Assembly (NCBI GenBank): GCA_018398805.1 | Contig: JAGFBZ010000012.1 | Span: forward strand, 434,001-498,000 | DNA from: Hirundichthys speculiger | Taxonomy: Eukaryota > Chordata > Actinopteri > Beloniformes > Exocoetidae | Reading direction: 5' to 3' | DNA: 64,000 nucleotides | Shown here: piece by piece, positions 12,371-23,665 of the stretch | Layout: each line of letters opens with the position of its first letter | Position numbering within the stretch: the stretch's first letter is position 1 | Position numbers and translations under genes: made by a program | The notes under the pieces: generated by a model | The model's database searches: none | Told to the model about the DNA's origin: nothing | What the model saw: only the letters and a program-made list of their open reading frames with translations

Positions 12371-13344
12371 CAGGGTTATAATAGTTTTGGATTTTCCATT
12401 AGTTCTAGTTTTTATTTAGTTTTTATTTTACTTTTTCAAATTCAGTTAGCTTTAATTAGTTTTTAGAGCATTTTTATTAGTTTTTATTCATTTTTGTTTT
12501 GAAATACTTACTTTTAGTTTTGTAAATTAGGATTGTGATTTTGGTTCGAGTGAAGCACTGAACTTTTTGAAGGCTATCGAATCACATAGTCGTGTTTTCA
12601 TTCTGGTCTCAATAAACATATTTATCAATGTGTCTTCCCTCTTGTGGTGTTCCTGCGTATTTACTGACCAGCAGCTATCTGGTCTCCATGGAAACAGTCC
12701 ATTATAGTTGCTGTTTTCTCCCGTTCCTTCCCAACGCTGACTGGCCTGCAGCTGTAGCTTCTCTTTCCAGGTGGCTAGCTTAGGCTAGCTTATCCAGCTA
12801 GTCTTGGTTAGCCTTCTTTCCAGGGGGCTAGCTTAGGCTAGCTTATCCAGGTAGTCTTGGTTAGCCTTCTTATACGAGCTTTTCAAATGGACTTTTTCAA
12901 ATGGACAGATTCGTGGGTTTTTCTCTTTGAGAAGTATTCCACACATTGTATCACCTGCTTCTACAACAAGGCACTTATTTTTATCGTTAACACAGTCATA
13001 GTCAAAGAAATCCCAAACAGGACTGTACTGCTTCCTCCCAACTTTTGCCGCAGCCATCACTGCTGATCACATTTTTTTGTTTTTTTTTGTTTTCCGGTTG
13101 TTGTTGTATGGAAGTTAATAGGTTTAAAACGTTTATGGGAAAAAAATACAAATACGAAAACGAAGGATGTTCTTGATATTATTATAGTTCATTTTAGTTC
13201 ATTTTATAAACACATAATACAGTTTCAGTTAGTTATTGTTTTTTTTTAAAACGCTCGTTTTTATTTTATTTCAGTTAACGAAAATGTATTTTTCAATTCT
13301 AGTTTTCGTTATTTCGTTTGTTTTCGTTAACGATAATAACCTTG
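12371..13344 (-). mobile_element. BED-finger hAT transposon, copy 1 (2 minisatellite units)
   Basis: Ends CAGGGTTATAATAG and, at the right, the inverse of CAAGGTTATTATCG. Flanking octamers CGGTCCAG (12363-12370) and CAGTCCAG (13345-13352) match at 7 of 8, the hAT signature. Inside are a minus-strand BED-finger frame, two copies of the 53-bp unit that is expanded in the copies at 51546 and 61398, and subterminal AAACTAAAA-type repeats. It inserted into an older repeat that reads across both flanks. With only two units it probably stands nearest to the state before array expansion. Confidence 0.9.
12833..13060 (-). pseudogene. BED zinc-finger N-terminus of a hAT transposase
   Basis: A 75-residue open frame starting MMAAAKVGRK. 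It contains the order usual in BED fingers: PVWDFFDYD near residue 14, then KCLV.....TMCG, then EKVHLKSSYKK. BED fingers bind DNA at transposon ends. The first Cys of the finger and the C-terminal His region are degraded, and no catalytic domain follows, so it is a remnant. Its last residues, KKANQDYLDKLA, are encoded by the first part of the 53-bp unit that forms large arrays in sister copies. Confidence 0.7.
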
Positions 13345-13352
13345 CAGTCCAG

Positions 13353-14319
13353 TCGCCGTACCCTCTCCTTCCTCAGCTATGCCATTGTAATGTGTGTAGA
13401 ATATGATTTTACATTGTTAAAGATGTGGACCTGAAGGCCGTTGCTCTAAAATCTCAGTTCACTTTTCTACATTAAAGCTTTGCCAAAGACACTGATCCAA
13501 CCCCGTACCATCACATGTTGGTCCTATTCCTCTGGAATCCTGATTAGGAACATGAGTCAGAGTATCATCTGCCTATAAACTCACATTTCGTCACATGACA
13601 CATGAATAACCTATTTAAACAGGCAGAGGTCCTAATGTAGAGCCCTGTGGTCCTCCCCAGTTGGTTTCACTTCACGTTCCAGCTGTGATGGTCTGTCCCA
13701 GATGCCTCTGAGCCCAGAGATGTTGGCACTGCTTTTTTTTGTCCACCAACCACTGACGTTCCTCCACATTCCTTGAATGGTTTGATGATATCCAGAACTG
13801 TTGAATGGGAACCATCCAAATTGCTTTGTTTCTTTGAGGAACATTGCTTTGCAACATTTTAATGGTTTTTCTCATACATTCAATGAAAGAGTGGAGATCA
13901 TCTGTCAATCATCTCAGTCTCTCATAAATATAGCTTTTGTACCAAACCATTATTATTATAATCACCTGTTCACATCACCTGTATGTCTGGAATAAAATGA
14001 TTATTTTGTTCTTTCATCTTTCTTTCCAGTCTGTCCCAGACCTGAAATGCAAAAATACAGATAGATATTAGCAAATATGAAACTCCTGAACTCGTCTCTA
14101 GTTGCAATGTAACTGATGGAAATGATTCATAATTTTTTCTGGCAAACATCATGATTGATTTCAGCTGACGCTCATAAGATGATTCCAGAGTCCATCGACG
14201 TTGACAGACGTAAGAAGACGTAATGATGATAAATACAAGATTCGCATGTAACAAGACGAGCTGACAGCCAGCGACATGAATGAACGTGAAGCAGACAAAC
14301 GGATGGAGACGCAGACGGA
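13353..14319. other. Decayed dispersed repeats, no gene
   Basis: 13353-13580 continues the old repeat interrupted by the hAT (CTCAGCTATGCCATTGTAAT; later CCAACCCCGTACCATCAC), of a DNA-transposon-related type common in fish. Near 13630-13670 the minus strand gives a broken GGPQGSTLGP, a faint echo of a LINE reverse-transcriptase motif. The rest shows only short open frames. Confidence 0.35.
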
Positions 14320-14700
14320 GGAGATTCAGATTCAGAGATTCAGATTCAGAGGAGAATCAGAGTAGATTTAGATCCAGAGTAGATTCAGATTCAGAATCAA
14401 ATTCAGGGGAGGTTCAGATTCAGAGATTCAGATTCAGAGGAGAATCAGATTCAGAGGAGAATCAGAGTAGATTTAGATCCAGAGTAGATTCAGATTCAGA
14501 ATCAAATTCAGAGGAGATTCAGATTCAGAGGAGATTCAAATTCAGAGGAGATTCAAATTCAGAGGAGATTCAGATTCAGAGGAGATTCAAATTCAGAGGA
14601 GATTCAAATTCAGACTAGATTCAAATTCAGAGGAGATTCAGATTAAGACTAGATTCAGATTCAGAGGAGATTCAGATTCAGAGGAGATTCAGATTCAGAG
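14320..14700 (+). repeat. 17-bp minisatellite (AGATTCAGATTCAGAGG)
   Basis: Imperfect tandem array of a 17-bp unit alternating AGATTCAGATTCAGAGG and AGATTCAAATTCAGAGG. The first half is a duplicated block of roughly 100 bp (about 14322-14415 and 14421-14515). The open frame through it, rich in S, D, E, R and Q, follows from the repeat and is not supported as a gene. Confidence 0.93.
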
Positions 14701-16001
14701 CATCAAGCAGGTCCTTCATTGGTGGACTGAGAGGTCGGAGAGGTTTGAAGCCGCTAAAGTTTTATTACCATGCTTTGCTTTGAAACAGCTGGTGGAATCA
14801 CTTTTTTAAACTTCCTGTTCTTTTTAACTTTGACCCAAATAGAGAACTTTAATGAGTGTTTTTGTTTAATATCAGGAAGTATATATGTACTTCTACTTGA
14901 GTATAAAATGTGCAGACTTCAGCAGCTTGCGGTTGAGTGGTCACATGACCCTCTGGCCTTGCTGATCTACGGCCAGTACTGCAGAGGTCTTGTTGCCTGT
15001 TCAGTGGTGAACTTCAGTGGACGGAGCAGAGAGGCTGGTTTTCAACTGTGTTTGTCTGTTTTTCTTGTCATAACAAACTCTAAAGAGGAAGAGCTGCTTC
15101 TGAGCCACAAGTGCGGTGAGGTTTTGAAATCGGCCTGCTGTCTCTGTTAGGAATTGGGAAATACTGATGTGGTCAGAAGCAGAAACCTTTCTGCTGTTTA
15201 TCATAATCTGATATTCATGTTAGAAAATGCACCTATGAGTGACCGTTTAGGGTCAGCCTCAGAGACAGGAACGCTGGTCTGAACTGGTATGAACACGCTC
15301 AGAAATGTTGGCTGGGATACACAGTTTTAATTTATTTTATTTTATTTATTTATTTCGCAGCCTTTGCTTCATCAGGGTTCACAGATCGTGTTTTTAATGG
15401 GTTTCCATGGTTGCTGAAGAACGTTTATAAGTGTTTCACATGTTTCAAAGCCTTTCATTGCCAAAGACGTCAGATTTATTCAGAGTTGTAATTTTCTGCG
15501 CTGCCCCCTCGTCTTCAGGCCAGAAACAATTTCAGATCTCACAAACATACATTTCTGTTGCATTTGTGCCCCGAGTGGATCACGGTCTGTGTTTTTAGCT
15601 TGTAGCCATTCCTGAGGACTAAACACAGGTTCAGGATCCCTGAGACAGTTGAGACACTTCTGATCTGAGACAGCTCATCTCCACACTGCTCCTGGGCTGT
15701 CAGAGAAGTCGTTTTGTTCCCTTTCTTTCGTCACGGTGGTGTTTTGGGGTGAAACAGCAGGTGAGCTCTAAACACGGATGGTCTCATGATGTTTGACTGT
15801 TGCCATGGTGCAGGAGCCTTCTGGACAGTTGACCAGGTTCCCAAACAGCTTCATCGATTCACAAGTCTGGTGCAGTCCAGTATTTCTACTTCCTGGAGAA
15901 TTTCAATGTCCTGTATGACGTTCTTGGAGAGAAATTGTTGAGGTGGTTTCCAGTAGCGGGGGTTGAGGGGTTTCAGTTTTCAGGGCCAGATGGTTAACAC
16001 A
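14701..16001. other. No gene seen
   Basis: Unique-looking DNA. An open frame at 14770-15150 has a hydrophobic start but no supporting domain or splice context. A short TTTA-rich tract lies at 15328-15352. Confidence 0.4.
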
Positions 16002-16788
16002 TGACTCCATTACCAGGAGTGATTCTGTTACCAGGAGTGTCTCCGTTACCAGGAGTGACTCTGTGACAGGAGTGACTCTGTGACAGGAGTGACCCCATTA
16101 CCAGGAGTGACTCCATTACCAGGAGTGTCTCTGTTACCAGGAGTGACTCTGTGACAGGAGTGACTCCATTACCAGGAGTGATTCTGTTACCAGGAGTGTC
16201 TCTGTTACCAGGAGTGACTCTGTGACAGGAGTGACTCTGTGACAGGAGTGACTCCATTACCAGGAGTGATTCTGTTACCAGGAGTGTCTCTGTTACCAGG
16301 AGTGACTCTGTGACAGGAGTGACTCTGTGACAGGAGTGACTCCATTACCAGGAGTGATTCTGTTACCAGGAGTGTCTCTGTTACCAGGAGTGACTCTGTG
16401 ACAGGAGTGACTCTGTGACAGGAGTGACCCCATTACCAGGAGTGATTCTGTTACCAGGAGTGTCTCTGTTACCAGGAGTGACTCTGTGACAGGAGTGACT
16501 CTGTGACAGGAGTGACCCCATTACCAGGAGTGACTCCATTACCAGGAGTGACTCCATTACCAGGAGTGTCTCTGTTACCAGGAGTGACTCTGTGACAGGA
16601 GTGACTCTGTGACAGGAGTGACTCCATTACCAGGAGTGACTCCATTACCAGGAGTGACTCCATTACCAGGAGTGTCTCCGTTACCAGGAGTGACTCTGTG
16701 ACAGGAGTGACTCTGTGACAGGAGTGACTCCATTACCAGGAGTGACTTCGCTATCAGGAGTGATTCCGTTACCAGGAGTGACTATACA
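16002..16788 (+). repeat. 17/18-bp minisatellite with higher-order structure
   Basis: About 44 units of CAGGAGTGACTCTGTGA (17 bp) and CAGGAGTGACTCCATTAC or ATTCTGTTAC forms (18 bp). The unit types recur in a set order: two TGTGA units, one CATTAC, then two TGTTAC units. This makes a higher-order repeat of about 88 bp. The array stops directly at the end of the hAT-like element at 16790. Confidence 0.95.
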
Positions 16789-16789
16789 A

Positions 16790-17035
16790 CAGCGGTCCCC
16801 AACCTTTTTTGCGCCACGGACCGGTTCAATGTCAGGTAATATTTTCACGGACCGGTCTGTAAAATGTGCTGCAGATAAATACTACAAAATAACATGATAC
16901 AATTAGCATAAAAACTGTGCTATTTTCTAAATAGGAATATTATCTAAAAGTCTTGTCAGAAAGGTACCTCTTCTTCTATTTCTTCATTTTTGCCAACGTC
17001 GTCTTCCTTTCTTTTTTGCCGGTTCACAAACAGTG
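16790..17035 (+). mobile_element. hAT (Charlie-like) 5' end, truncated
   Basis: Starts CAGCGGTCCCCAACC followed by GCGCCACGGACCGG, the usual start of a widespread vertebrate hAT-Charlie group. No matching right end (GGTTGGGGACC) is seen within the next kilobase, so the 3' part is missing or unrecognised. The right limit is approximate. Confidence 0.75.
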
Positions 17036-17971
17036 AAAATGGTGCGCTACCGCCACCATGTGGTTTGGAACGACGGTTTACATGCAACAAGGCTCCGTCA
17101 CCATAAACGGAGACACGCCGGCTGAAGGGACAGCGGAGGAGGAGGAGGTCGGCCCCGTTGACAGAACAGCCTCCTTCTTTTAACTCAACCCTCTTGTCCA
17201 ACCGTCCGGAGCCCACTGCAGATGCATCCATGGGACGTCAACAACAGAAACGACGTAAGCTAACCAACGTTCCAGAGATGGAGGACGCTTGTGTGAACTG
17301 CTTTATTTCAGCGGACCGTTGATGTCATCATCAGCTGGTTGCGATGCCAAAACTAGGAGTCAAAACTGAGCAAAGGCAGTCATTTTGTGCTCTTTAGTGA
17401 GAGTCCTCGATTGTGCCACACTGAAAATGACTCGAGGGATTATTTGAACCCCTATTTTAGCAACCAGGCTGTTCAGACTGAGATGTACCAGGGAAAATCC
17501 GATGTGGTTCTTGGCTAAAAATCTGATTTGGGCTCCGCAGTAAGAACATGTGTTGTCTTGACTGTGTTTAATTTGTAACAACAGTCATTTGCTCATTATT
17601 CCGTCAGGATGATGGAGCGGTCCTGGTCTCCGCTAACAGCTGTTTCAGTCGACTCGGCCTTATCCTCCGCGCTGATCTCTGGACTGATGAAACCATGTTA
17701 GCTGGTCATGTCGTGCCAGGGCCCAAACACGGCTCAAATTTGATTTGAGCTGCATTTTATTTCATGCCAGTTAAGATCTTTGCAGCACGCTGAAATGCAT
17801 CTGATTGTTTCCTAGAACAATCTGGAAAGGATGTGAATCTACAAAGGCAACTAAAACCTGCTAACTGTAAAAACTTTTTTTGGCCGCTGCGGCGCGCTAA
17901 CACGGCAGAACAAACACCGCTGGAGTCACGTGGGCGCTATCTCCCAAATGCATCTCCTCTGTGTTTCACAG
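17036..17971. other. No gene seen
   Basis: Some of 17036-17240 may still belong to the hAT at 16790. A minus-strand frame at 16956-17231 has no recognised domain. The final 110 bp before 17972 are pyrimidine-rich and act as a plausible acceptor region for the exon candidate. Confidence 0.3.
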
Positions 17972-18087
17972 GTACGCAGGATTTGCCTCCGGGGGCCTCC
18001 ACAGCCTCCTCGCCAAATTGTCCTTTGATAGCTTCGGCTCAGCGGTGGAGCGACTGCCATTTATGGACCTAAACTGCAACTCAGCAG
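17972..18087 (+). CDS. Candidate coding exon, unrecognised protein
   Basis: A pyrimidine-rich tract (CATCTCCTCTGTGTTTCACAG) precedes 17972 and a CAG/GTTTGC donor follows 18087. The 116-bp segment is open in one frame and translates to about 38 residues with protein-like composition: YAGFASGGLHSLLAK, then LSFDSFGSAVERLPFMDL, ending NCNSA. It would enter with one base of a split codon and leave with one. It has no repeat or transposon signature. I do not recognise the protein and no partner exon in a matching phase was found nearby, so a chance open frame in constrained DNA remains possible. Confidence 0.3.
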
Positions 18088-18889
18088 GTTTGCAGACTCA
18101 TGCAACCACAAGGTCTGTTTTTTTGTGTGTGTATATCTCTTAATTGTCTTAAGCTTAGGCTCCGTTCATCTGAAAGCACAGACTATGAAGAGAAGAGTCA
18201 GAATCAAGGCACATGTTTTCCCAAGATGCCTCAGGTTAAAGCAGTCTGGGATGTACAATGAGCGCAGTGAAGGAGGAAGAGAATAATGAAAAGATGGAAT
18301 TCATAAATCAAAGTTGATGGGGGTGTGTTAGGATTCCCCCCCCTCACCCCACCCACACTGCCTCTCTTGCCTTTATATTACTTTAATTGAAGTTGTTTAA
18401 TAATTCTGCAGCTACTTTGCCCTGAGCGAGCGCTGCCCATAAATCCCTGTTTCTGTACACATGCTTAAGCTACACTTAACATTCCTCCATGCGACTTAAT
18501 CTTTCATCTTCTCATCCATCCCTTCTCCCCCGTCCCCCCTCCCCCCCCACACCTCCGCCCTGTCTCTGTCTGTCTGTCTGTCGATCCCCTTTCAATCCAG
18601 CCCTCTCTGTGATTCCCACCCCGTCTGTCTGCCCCCCTTGTCTTTTTTTTTTTTTTAATTTTAATTATCAGTCGTGTCAGACTGTCCTCAGCTTGTTTGT
18701 TTGTCTCAGTCTCTTCTTGTCCTTGTGTCTAACTGCTGTCAGGTGCAGGTCTCATACAGGTGAGGAATTAAAACAAGTACGTTCATGTCCACAGGTTAAT
18801 CCTGTCTTTTTTATGGCTAAAATAAAGATCATCTAATTGGAATGAATCATACAACATGGAGGTTTTTTTTTCACAGCTCCAGTATTTAT
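18088..18889. other. No gene seen; conserved-looking block and pyrimidine tract
   Basis: 18355-18480 (TTTATATTACTTTAATTG, then CCATAAATCCCTG) is repeat-free and may be constrained non-coding DNA. 18500-18720 is strongly C/T-rich on the plus strand. Confidence 0.35.
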
Positions 18890-19245
18890 ATAACAACTAT
18901 GAAGCCATGATTCAACAGCTGTAGATCCAGCTTCTGCAGGAATAACCTGAAGTCTCTCACATGGTTTCTGGAGTCATTTTGGTCCGTCCAGGTCTTGACT
19001 TTGACTGGCCCACTGCAAGACCTCGGCTGTTTTCTTCTTCTTTCTCCTGGAAACCCCTCCAAATAACCTGTGCCTGCTCAGTCTTCTACTTGTCATGCTC
19101 AGGGAGATGGTTTGGTACTTGAGAATAATCTTTCTGGATCCAGAACTTCTACAGAATGATGTGCAGCAACAATCACGTCTCTAAAACCATTGTTGATGTC
19201 TTTCCTTCTTGGCATTGTGCTACTAGAACACGATAGCTTTATGTT
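18890..19245 (-). repeat. Decayed dispersed DNA-transposon-like repeat
   Basis: The text near 19150-19225 (AACAATCACGTCTCTAA, TGATGTCTTTCCTTCTTGG, GCATTGTG) shares wording with 63280-63345 and with a multi-copy fish repeat that I recall as a DNA transposon relative. The ends cannot be found. Confidence 0.4.
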
Positions 19246-19277
19246 GTTGTCTGAGATCTGATGACTTATGTTTTAAC

Positions 19278-20371
19278 TAGGGCTGGGCAAGTTAACCCGT
19301 TATCATAGTGTTAACTCATTAATTTATTAACGTCGACATTTATTTTATCACGTGTTGCTCACATGCTTTTGTTTTGAAAAGTCTGTTTCTGGCTGCTGCA
19401 GAACCGGAAAACAGTAAACATGCAGAAAATCTAAAACAGACATGGAGAATGGTAAGAATCTGTGAACTTTACAGTTCAGGTAGCAACTCAGGTAGAAATA
19501 TTAACAATTCTGTCTGAAAAAGAAAATTCTGGACTGCAACAAAACTTTGGTGTCATTCCTCCATGTTCCATCAGATCTGCTCCATGTGTTCACTGTCCTG
19601 CTGTTCTCTAGCTGGTTACTGCAGTGTGGCTCCATCTAGTGGCACAGATGTGTAATGACAACAGAAAGTCCAGTCCTCCATTATAAAACAAATTCAGTTC
19701 TGTGGCCCGTTTAATTTCGGATTTTTGATCCAAGTCTAAAATTGAAATACTAAAAAAACAGGATTTTTTTTTCTTTTTTTTTGTATTAGATTAAAAAAAT
19801 GAAAAAAGTAATCAAATGTCACTTTTTATTTATTTATTTTTTGATTGACAATTGAAAATGGAAAGAATGAATGATACACGGATTGGTAAAGTTACTGAAC
19901 TTTAACATGGACATTTTCATTTTAAAGTTCTCCCAGACGGAGGATTCAACAGAAACAAGGTTATTTGTAACAACTGACAAGTTGAACTCCCCGTTAAAAG
20001 TTTCTGCTGTTACCTCAGAAATTACCTGTTTTAATGTTCTGATTGTGCTGAGACACAATCATTTTGTTGGATTTGGTTTGTAGACTTTTTTTTTTATATA
20101 AAAACAGGATGACATTAATGCTCTGGCAGTGGCAATAAGCTTTATTTTTTTTTACATTTTTAAAGATGAGATTTACACTAAATATGTGTTACTGGCAAGT
20201 GCTGATGTTAAAAGTGTTTGAACAACAAATGTTATGGCAGAACATTTAAATAAAAGTGACCTTAACACTACTTTTAAATACATTATTTGATTTTCCGTAT
20301 ACAATGCGATTAATCGCAATTAATCAGGGAAATAATGCGATTAATCACCTTTTAATTGTTGCCCAGCCCTA
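19278..20371 (+). mobile_element. hAT non-autonomous transposon, TAGGGCTGGGCAA family, copy A
   Basis: Ends are TAGGGCTGGGCAAG and the inverse TTGCCCAGCCCTA, with an exact 8-bp duplication GTTTTAAC at 19270-19277 and 20372-20379. Subterminal GCGATTAATCGCAATTAATC words repeat near the right end. At 19871-20083 a 70-codon plus-strand frame (MIHGLVKLLNFNMD...) is also open in copy B. The opposite strand is open as well, so coding is unproven. Full length is 1094 bp. Confidence 0.95.
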
Positions 20372-20383
20372 GTTTTAACACAA

Positions 20384-20767
20384 ATAAAACTCAGAGAGCG
20401 ATTTACAGATTGCGATAAAATCTGCATTGTGGATCAGATCTGGATCAGCCTTTGAAATTTGATAGAGGTTCCCATTGTCAATCCCTGAGTCAAATTTCAT
20501 GAGTTTTGGGCAATAATTAACGGAGATATTGAGAAACAAAATTTTCGGCCCCATTGACCGCAATGTTATTGAAAATTTGAAAGTGATCCAGAATCCAGGA
20601 TTTCTTCCGGATCACAGCCAAAATGAAATCAGTTCTTCCTTTTCACATTTCTGACAACTCCTGAAAATTTCATCAAAATCCATCCATAACTTTTTGAGTT
20701 ATCTTGAACACAGACAGACAGATAAACAGATAAACGCCACCAAAAACCTCCTTGGTGGAGGGTAACT
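20384..20767 (+). repeat. Dispersed retroposon-tail-like repeat
   Basis: Longest of three copies. It shares GAAAGTGATCCAGAATCCAG, CATCAAAATCCATCCATAAC and ACCTCCTTGGTGGAGG with 9190-9340 and 35961-36185. It has an additional left part starting at about 20384 (GAGAGCGATTTACAG). It resembles a LINE 3' end with a short palindromic terminus; the class is uncertain. Confidence 0.6.
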
Positions 20768-21582
20768 AATACAGGATTCAAAGAAGGGCTTCTAACTTAG
20801 CTTATCATGGCGCAATAAAGCAAACGTGGCTTCAAACTGCGCTTGGGTTTGCACGGTGCTCCTTAAAATCCCGCCCCGTCCCACAGCTCCCCTCACAGAC
20901 CCTGGATCTGTGCTGGAGGAGGGCTCTGGCACATTAATGTCTACATGTCAGCTCCATTAAGGGGGTCCGCCGGGACGCAGGCTCCTTGTGCTGCAGCACA
21001 TGCCACTTCTGCAGAAAAGTCAAGTTTCTTTTTGATCACGGAGCGTAGGTTTGACTGAGCATGCATATATTAGATTACACCGGTCTCCGTTAGGAATAGA
21101 CGCGCCTCCAGGTGCAGCGCTGCCTAAAAGCCAATTATGCTGAGGGGTGAAAAGCGGAGCAGACTGGATCGTTTAATACGGAAGAGGGTTCACGAGTGCA
21201 CAACTGCGTTAGTTTTGATGTTTGTGCTCGCGCCGCCTCGTCTCCCAAATCATCTCGTGTGTGTTCCTCGCACATTAGTGTTTCTAATTTGACTCTGTAG
21301 CCAGCACAAGCGTCAACAGCTAAAGCTATTATTCTGTTAGCCTCTGGACAAATCTCTAAAGATGACTTCACAATTGTCAATGAAGTCAACTATAAACCAA
21401 GGAGGTCTTTAATTTAACCGCTTCCTTATAAGACCTATTTCACACAGCGACTATAAAAAGAGTCAGACTGGTTTTAGAGACAACGATATGATCACCTGTG
21501 ACTGATGTCTTTGCTCTTTCCAGTTGTGATTGGCTGCAGATGCTCAGCAGGGATGACATCAAACCAGAACAGGCGGAGTCCT
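20768..21582. other. Repeat-poor block, no gene seen
   Basis: No transposon signature. 21040-21420 has balanced base use and short words such as CTAAAGCTATTATTCTG. It may be constrained non-coding DNA, without proof. Confidence 0.35.
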
Positions 21583-22003
21583 GGGTTAGGGTTAGGGTTA
21601 GGGTTAGGGTAGGGTTACGGTAGGGTTAGGGTTAGGGTTAGGGTTGGGTTAGGGTTGGCGTTAGGGTTGGGGTTAGGGGTTAGGGGGTTAGGGTTGGGGT
21701 TAGGGGGTTAGGGTTAGGGTAGGGTTAGTTGGGTTAGGGGGGTTAGGGTTGGGTTGGGGTTAGGGGTTAGGGTAGGGTTAGGGTTGGGTTAGGGTTAGGG
21801 TTGGGGTTAGGGCGTTAGGGTTAGAGTTGCGTTAGGGTTGGGGTTAGGGGTTAGGGTGTTAGGGTTAGAGTTGGGTTAGGGTTGGGGTTAGGGGTTAGGG
21901 GTTAGGGTAGGGTTAGGGTTGGGTTAGGGTTGCGGTTAGGGCATTAAGGTTGGGATAGGGTTGGGGTTAGGGTTAGGGTTAGGGTAGGGTTAGGGTTAGG
22001 GTT
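21583..22003 (+). repeat. Interstitial telomere-like array (TTAGGG)
   Basis: About 420 bp of TTAGGG-derived units with frequent variants (GGGGTT, TTGGGTTA, one-base losses). The degeneracy indicates an old internal array rather than a recent chromosome end. Confidence 0.96.
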
Positions 22004-22379
22004 GTGTCTGGTCTTAGCTCTGGTTTAGTCTCTTGGGCTTCTGTTTAGGGGAGCGCCTCAAACTGAAATGGTTCATAGCTGTCTCCCTCTTTTGTTAACG
22101 TTGGTCAAAGCTGAAATCTTCCTGCATATTTGTAAAAGGAATAATGAAATATTAAAGTTCATTTATACTGAGATCACATTGGCATGTCTATATGCTCCGT
22201 AACAGAGGTGGGAAGGTGAAAGTACAACTGAATTCATACTTGATTGAAGCTGAATGGGGTGTCCTGCCCGCGTATATTCCATCATATATCCCATCATGCC
22301 TTGTGTGAGGATCCAAGAGGACACCTGGGCGATTGTCTGACCAGTCCTCTGATGACCTGGGGGTGGCTCAAAACCTTGT
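22004..22379. other. No gene seen
   Basis: Short unique-looking interval between the telomere-like array and the LINE; part of it may be the decayed 5' portion of that LINE. Confidence 0.4.
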
Positions 22380-23665
22380 TCCAGTCCGCACTGTTGAAAG
22401 TGCATAATGACATTGCCCTTTCCATCGATGCCAAATGTCCTGTTGTTTAAGTTTTGTTAGACCTGACAGCAGCATTCAATACAGTGAATCAATCAATCCT
22501 CTTGTCTCACCTTAATCAGTGTGCTGGTATTCGTGGTACAGCGCTGAAATGGTTTAAATCGTACCTGACAAATAGAAGTTTTTCTGTAATGATTGGCGAC
22601 TTGTCCTCCTCTGCTGCTCCTTTGTTCTGTGGTGTGCCCCAAGGCTCAATACTGAGCCCTTTATTGTTTTCACTCTATATGTTGCCTCTGGGCTCTATTA
22701 TAGCCAGACACAACCTAGCCTTTCACTGCTATGAGATGACCTGCAAATTTATCTTCCTGTGCTCCCAAACAAAAGTGGTGCTCTTCAAACCCTTTCTGAC
22801 TGCATTGCAGATATTAAAATGTGGTTAGGGCAAAAAATTCTGCACTTAAATGAAGATAAAACAGAGTATATTTTCTTTGGTGATTTAGCACACTCTGGTG
22901 ATCTATCTTTTAAAGTAAAAGCTTCTGTTAGGAATCTTGGAGTTATTTTTGATAGCAGCTTAAAATTTGACAAGCAAATATACAGCGTGGTCAGGGCCAG
23001 TTTTTATCAGTTACGGGTTTTAACAAAAGTAAAACCATTTTTAAATCATCCAGACTTGGAAAAAATCCATTCATGCTTTTATAAGCTCTAGAATTGATTA
23101 TTGTAATGCTTTGTATGTTGTTGGCTCCAAGTCTTTAGTTAGCCGTCTTCAGCTGGTCCAGAATGCCGCTGCATGCTTTTTAACCAACGCTCGACGTCAG
23201 GAACACATCACCCCAGTTTTATTTGCTCTTCGCTGGCTTCCTGTTTCTTTTAGAATAGATTTTAAAATGTTAATCTTTGTTTTTAAAGCCCTTAATGGCC
23301 TTTCCCCTCCTTATTTATGTGAAAAAGTGCGTGTTCAGAACCCTACTAGAGCCTTACAGTCCCCAAACCAGCTCTTACTGGAAGTCCCCAGAACCAGGAC
23401 TAAACTCTGGGGTGATCCGGTCTTCTGGACCCAGACTCTGGAATAAGCTGCCCCCAGAAATGCGCATCATCACTGACTAAAACTTATTTATTTAGACTGG
23501 CTTTTAATACACAGTCATGATGTGAGATATTTTTTATTTAATTTCAATTGTATTGTTATGTTGAATTTAAATTGTTTTGTTTTAATGTGGAGTTTAATGG
23601 AAAGCACTTTGGTCACCTTGTGTGTTGTAAAGGGCTCTATAAATGAAAGTTGATTGATTGATTGT
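22380..23665 (+). pseudogene. LINE ORF2 3' half (L2/Rex1-like), broken
   Basis: Best preserved LINE of the window. It reads, in shifting frames: DLTAAFNTVNQSILLSHL (reverse-transcriptase motif with the first catalytic Asp region, about 22455), GVPQGSILSPLLFSLYM (about 22633), FHCYEMTCKF where FHCYADDTQ is expected, then LNEDKTEYIFFG, NLGVIFDSSLKFD and LQLVQNAAACFLTNARR (about 23150). The C-terminal TLE is followed by an AT-rich 3' UTR ending in TTGATTGATTG near 23650, the usual tail of this clade. The loss of the Y-A-D-D box plus frameshifts make it inactive. The 5' half, with any endonuclease, is absent. Confidence 0.88.

Noticed and set aside
14320..14618. Ser/Arg/Asp-repeat protein
   Set aside because: The open frame coincides with a 17-bp minisatellite.
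16002..16663. Repeat protein on the minus strand (T-P-G-N repeats)
   Set aside because: By-product of the 17/18-bp minisatellite; frames of neighbouring unit types disagree.
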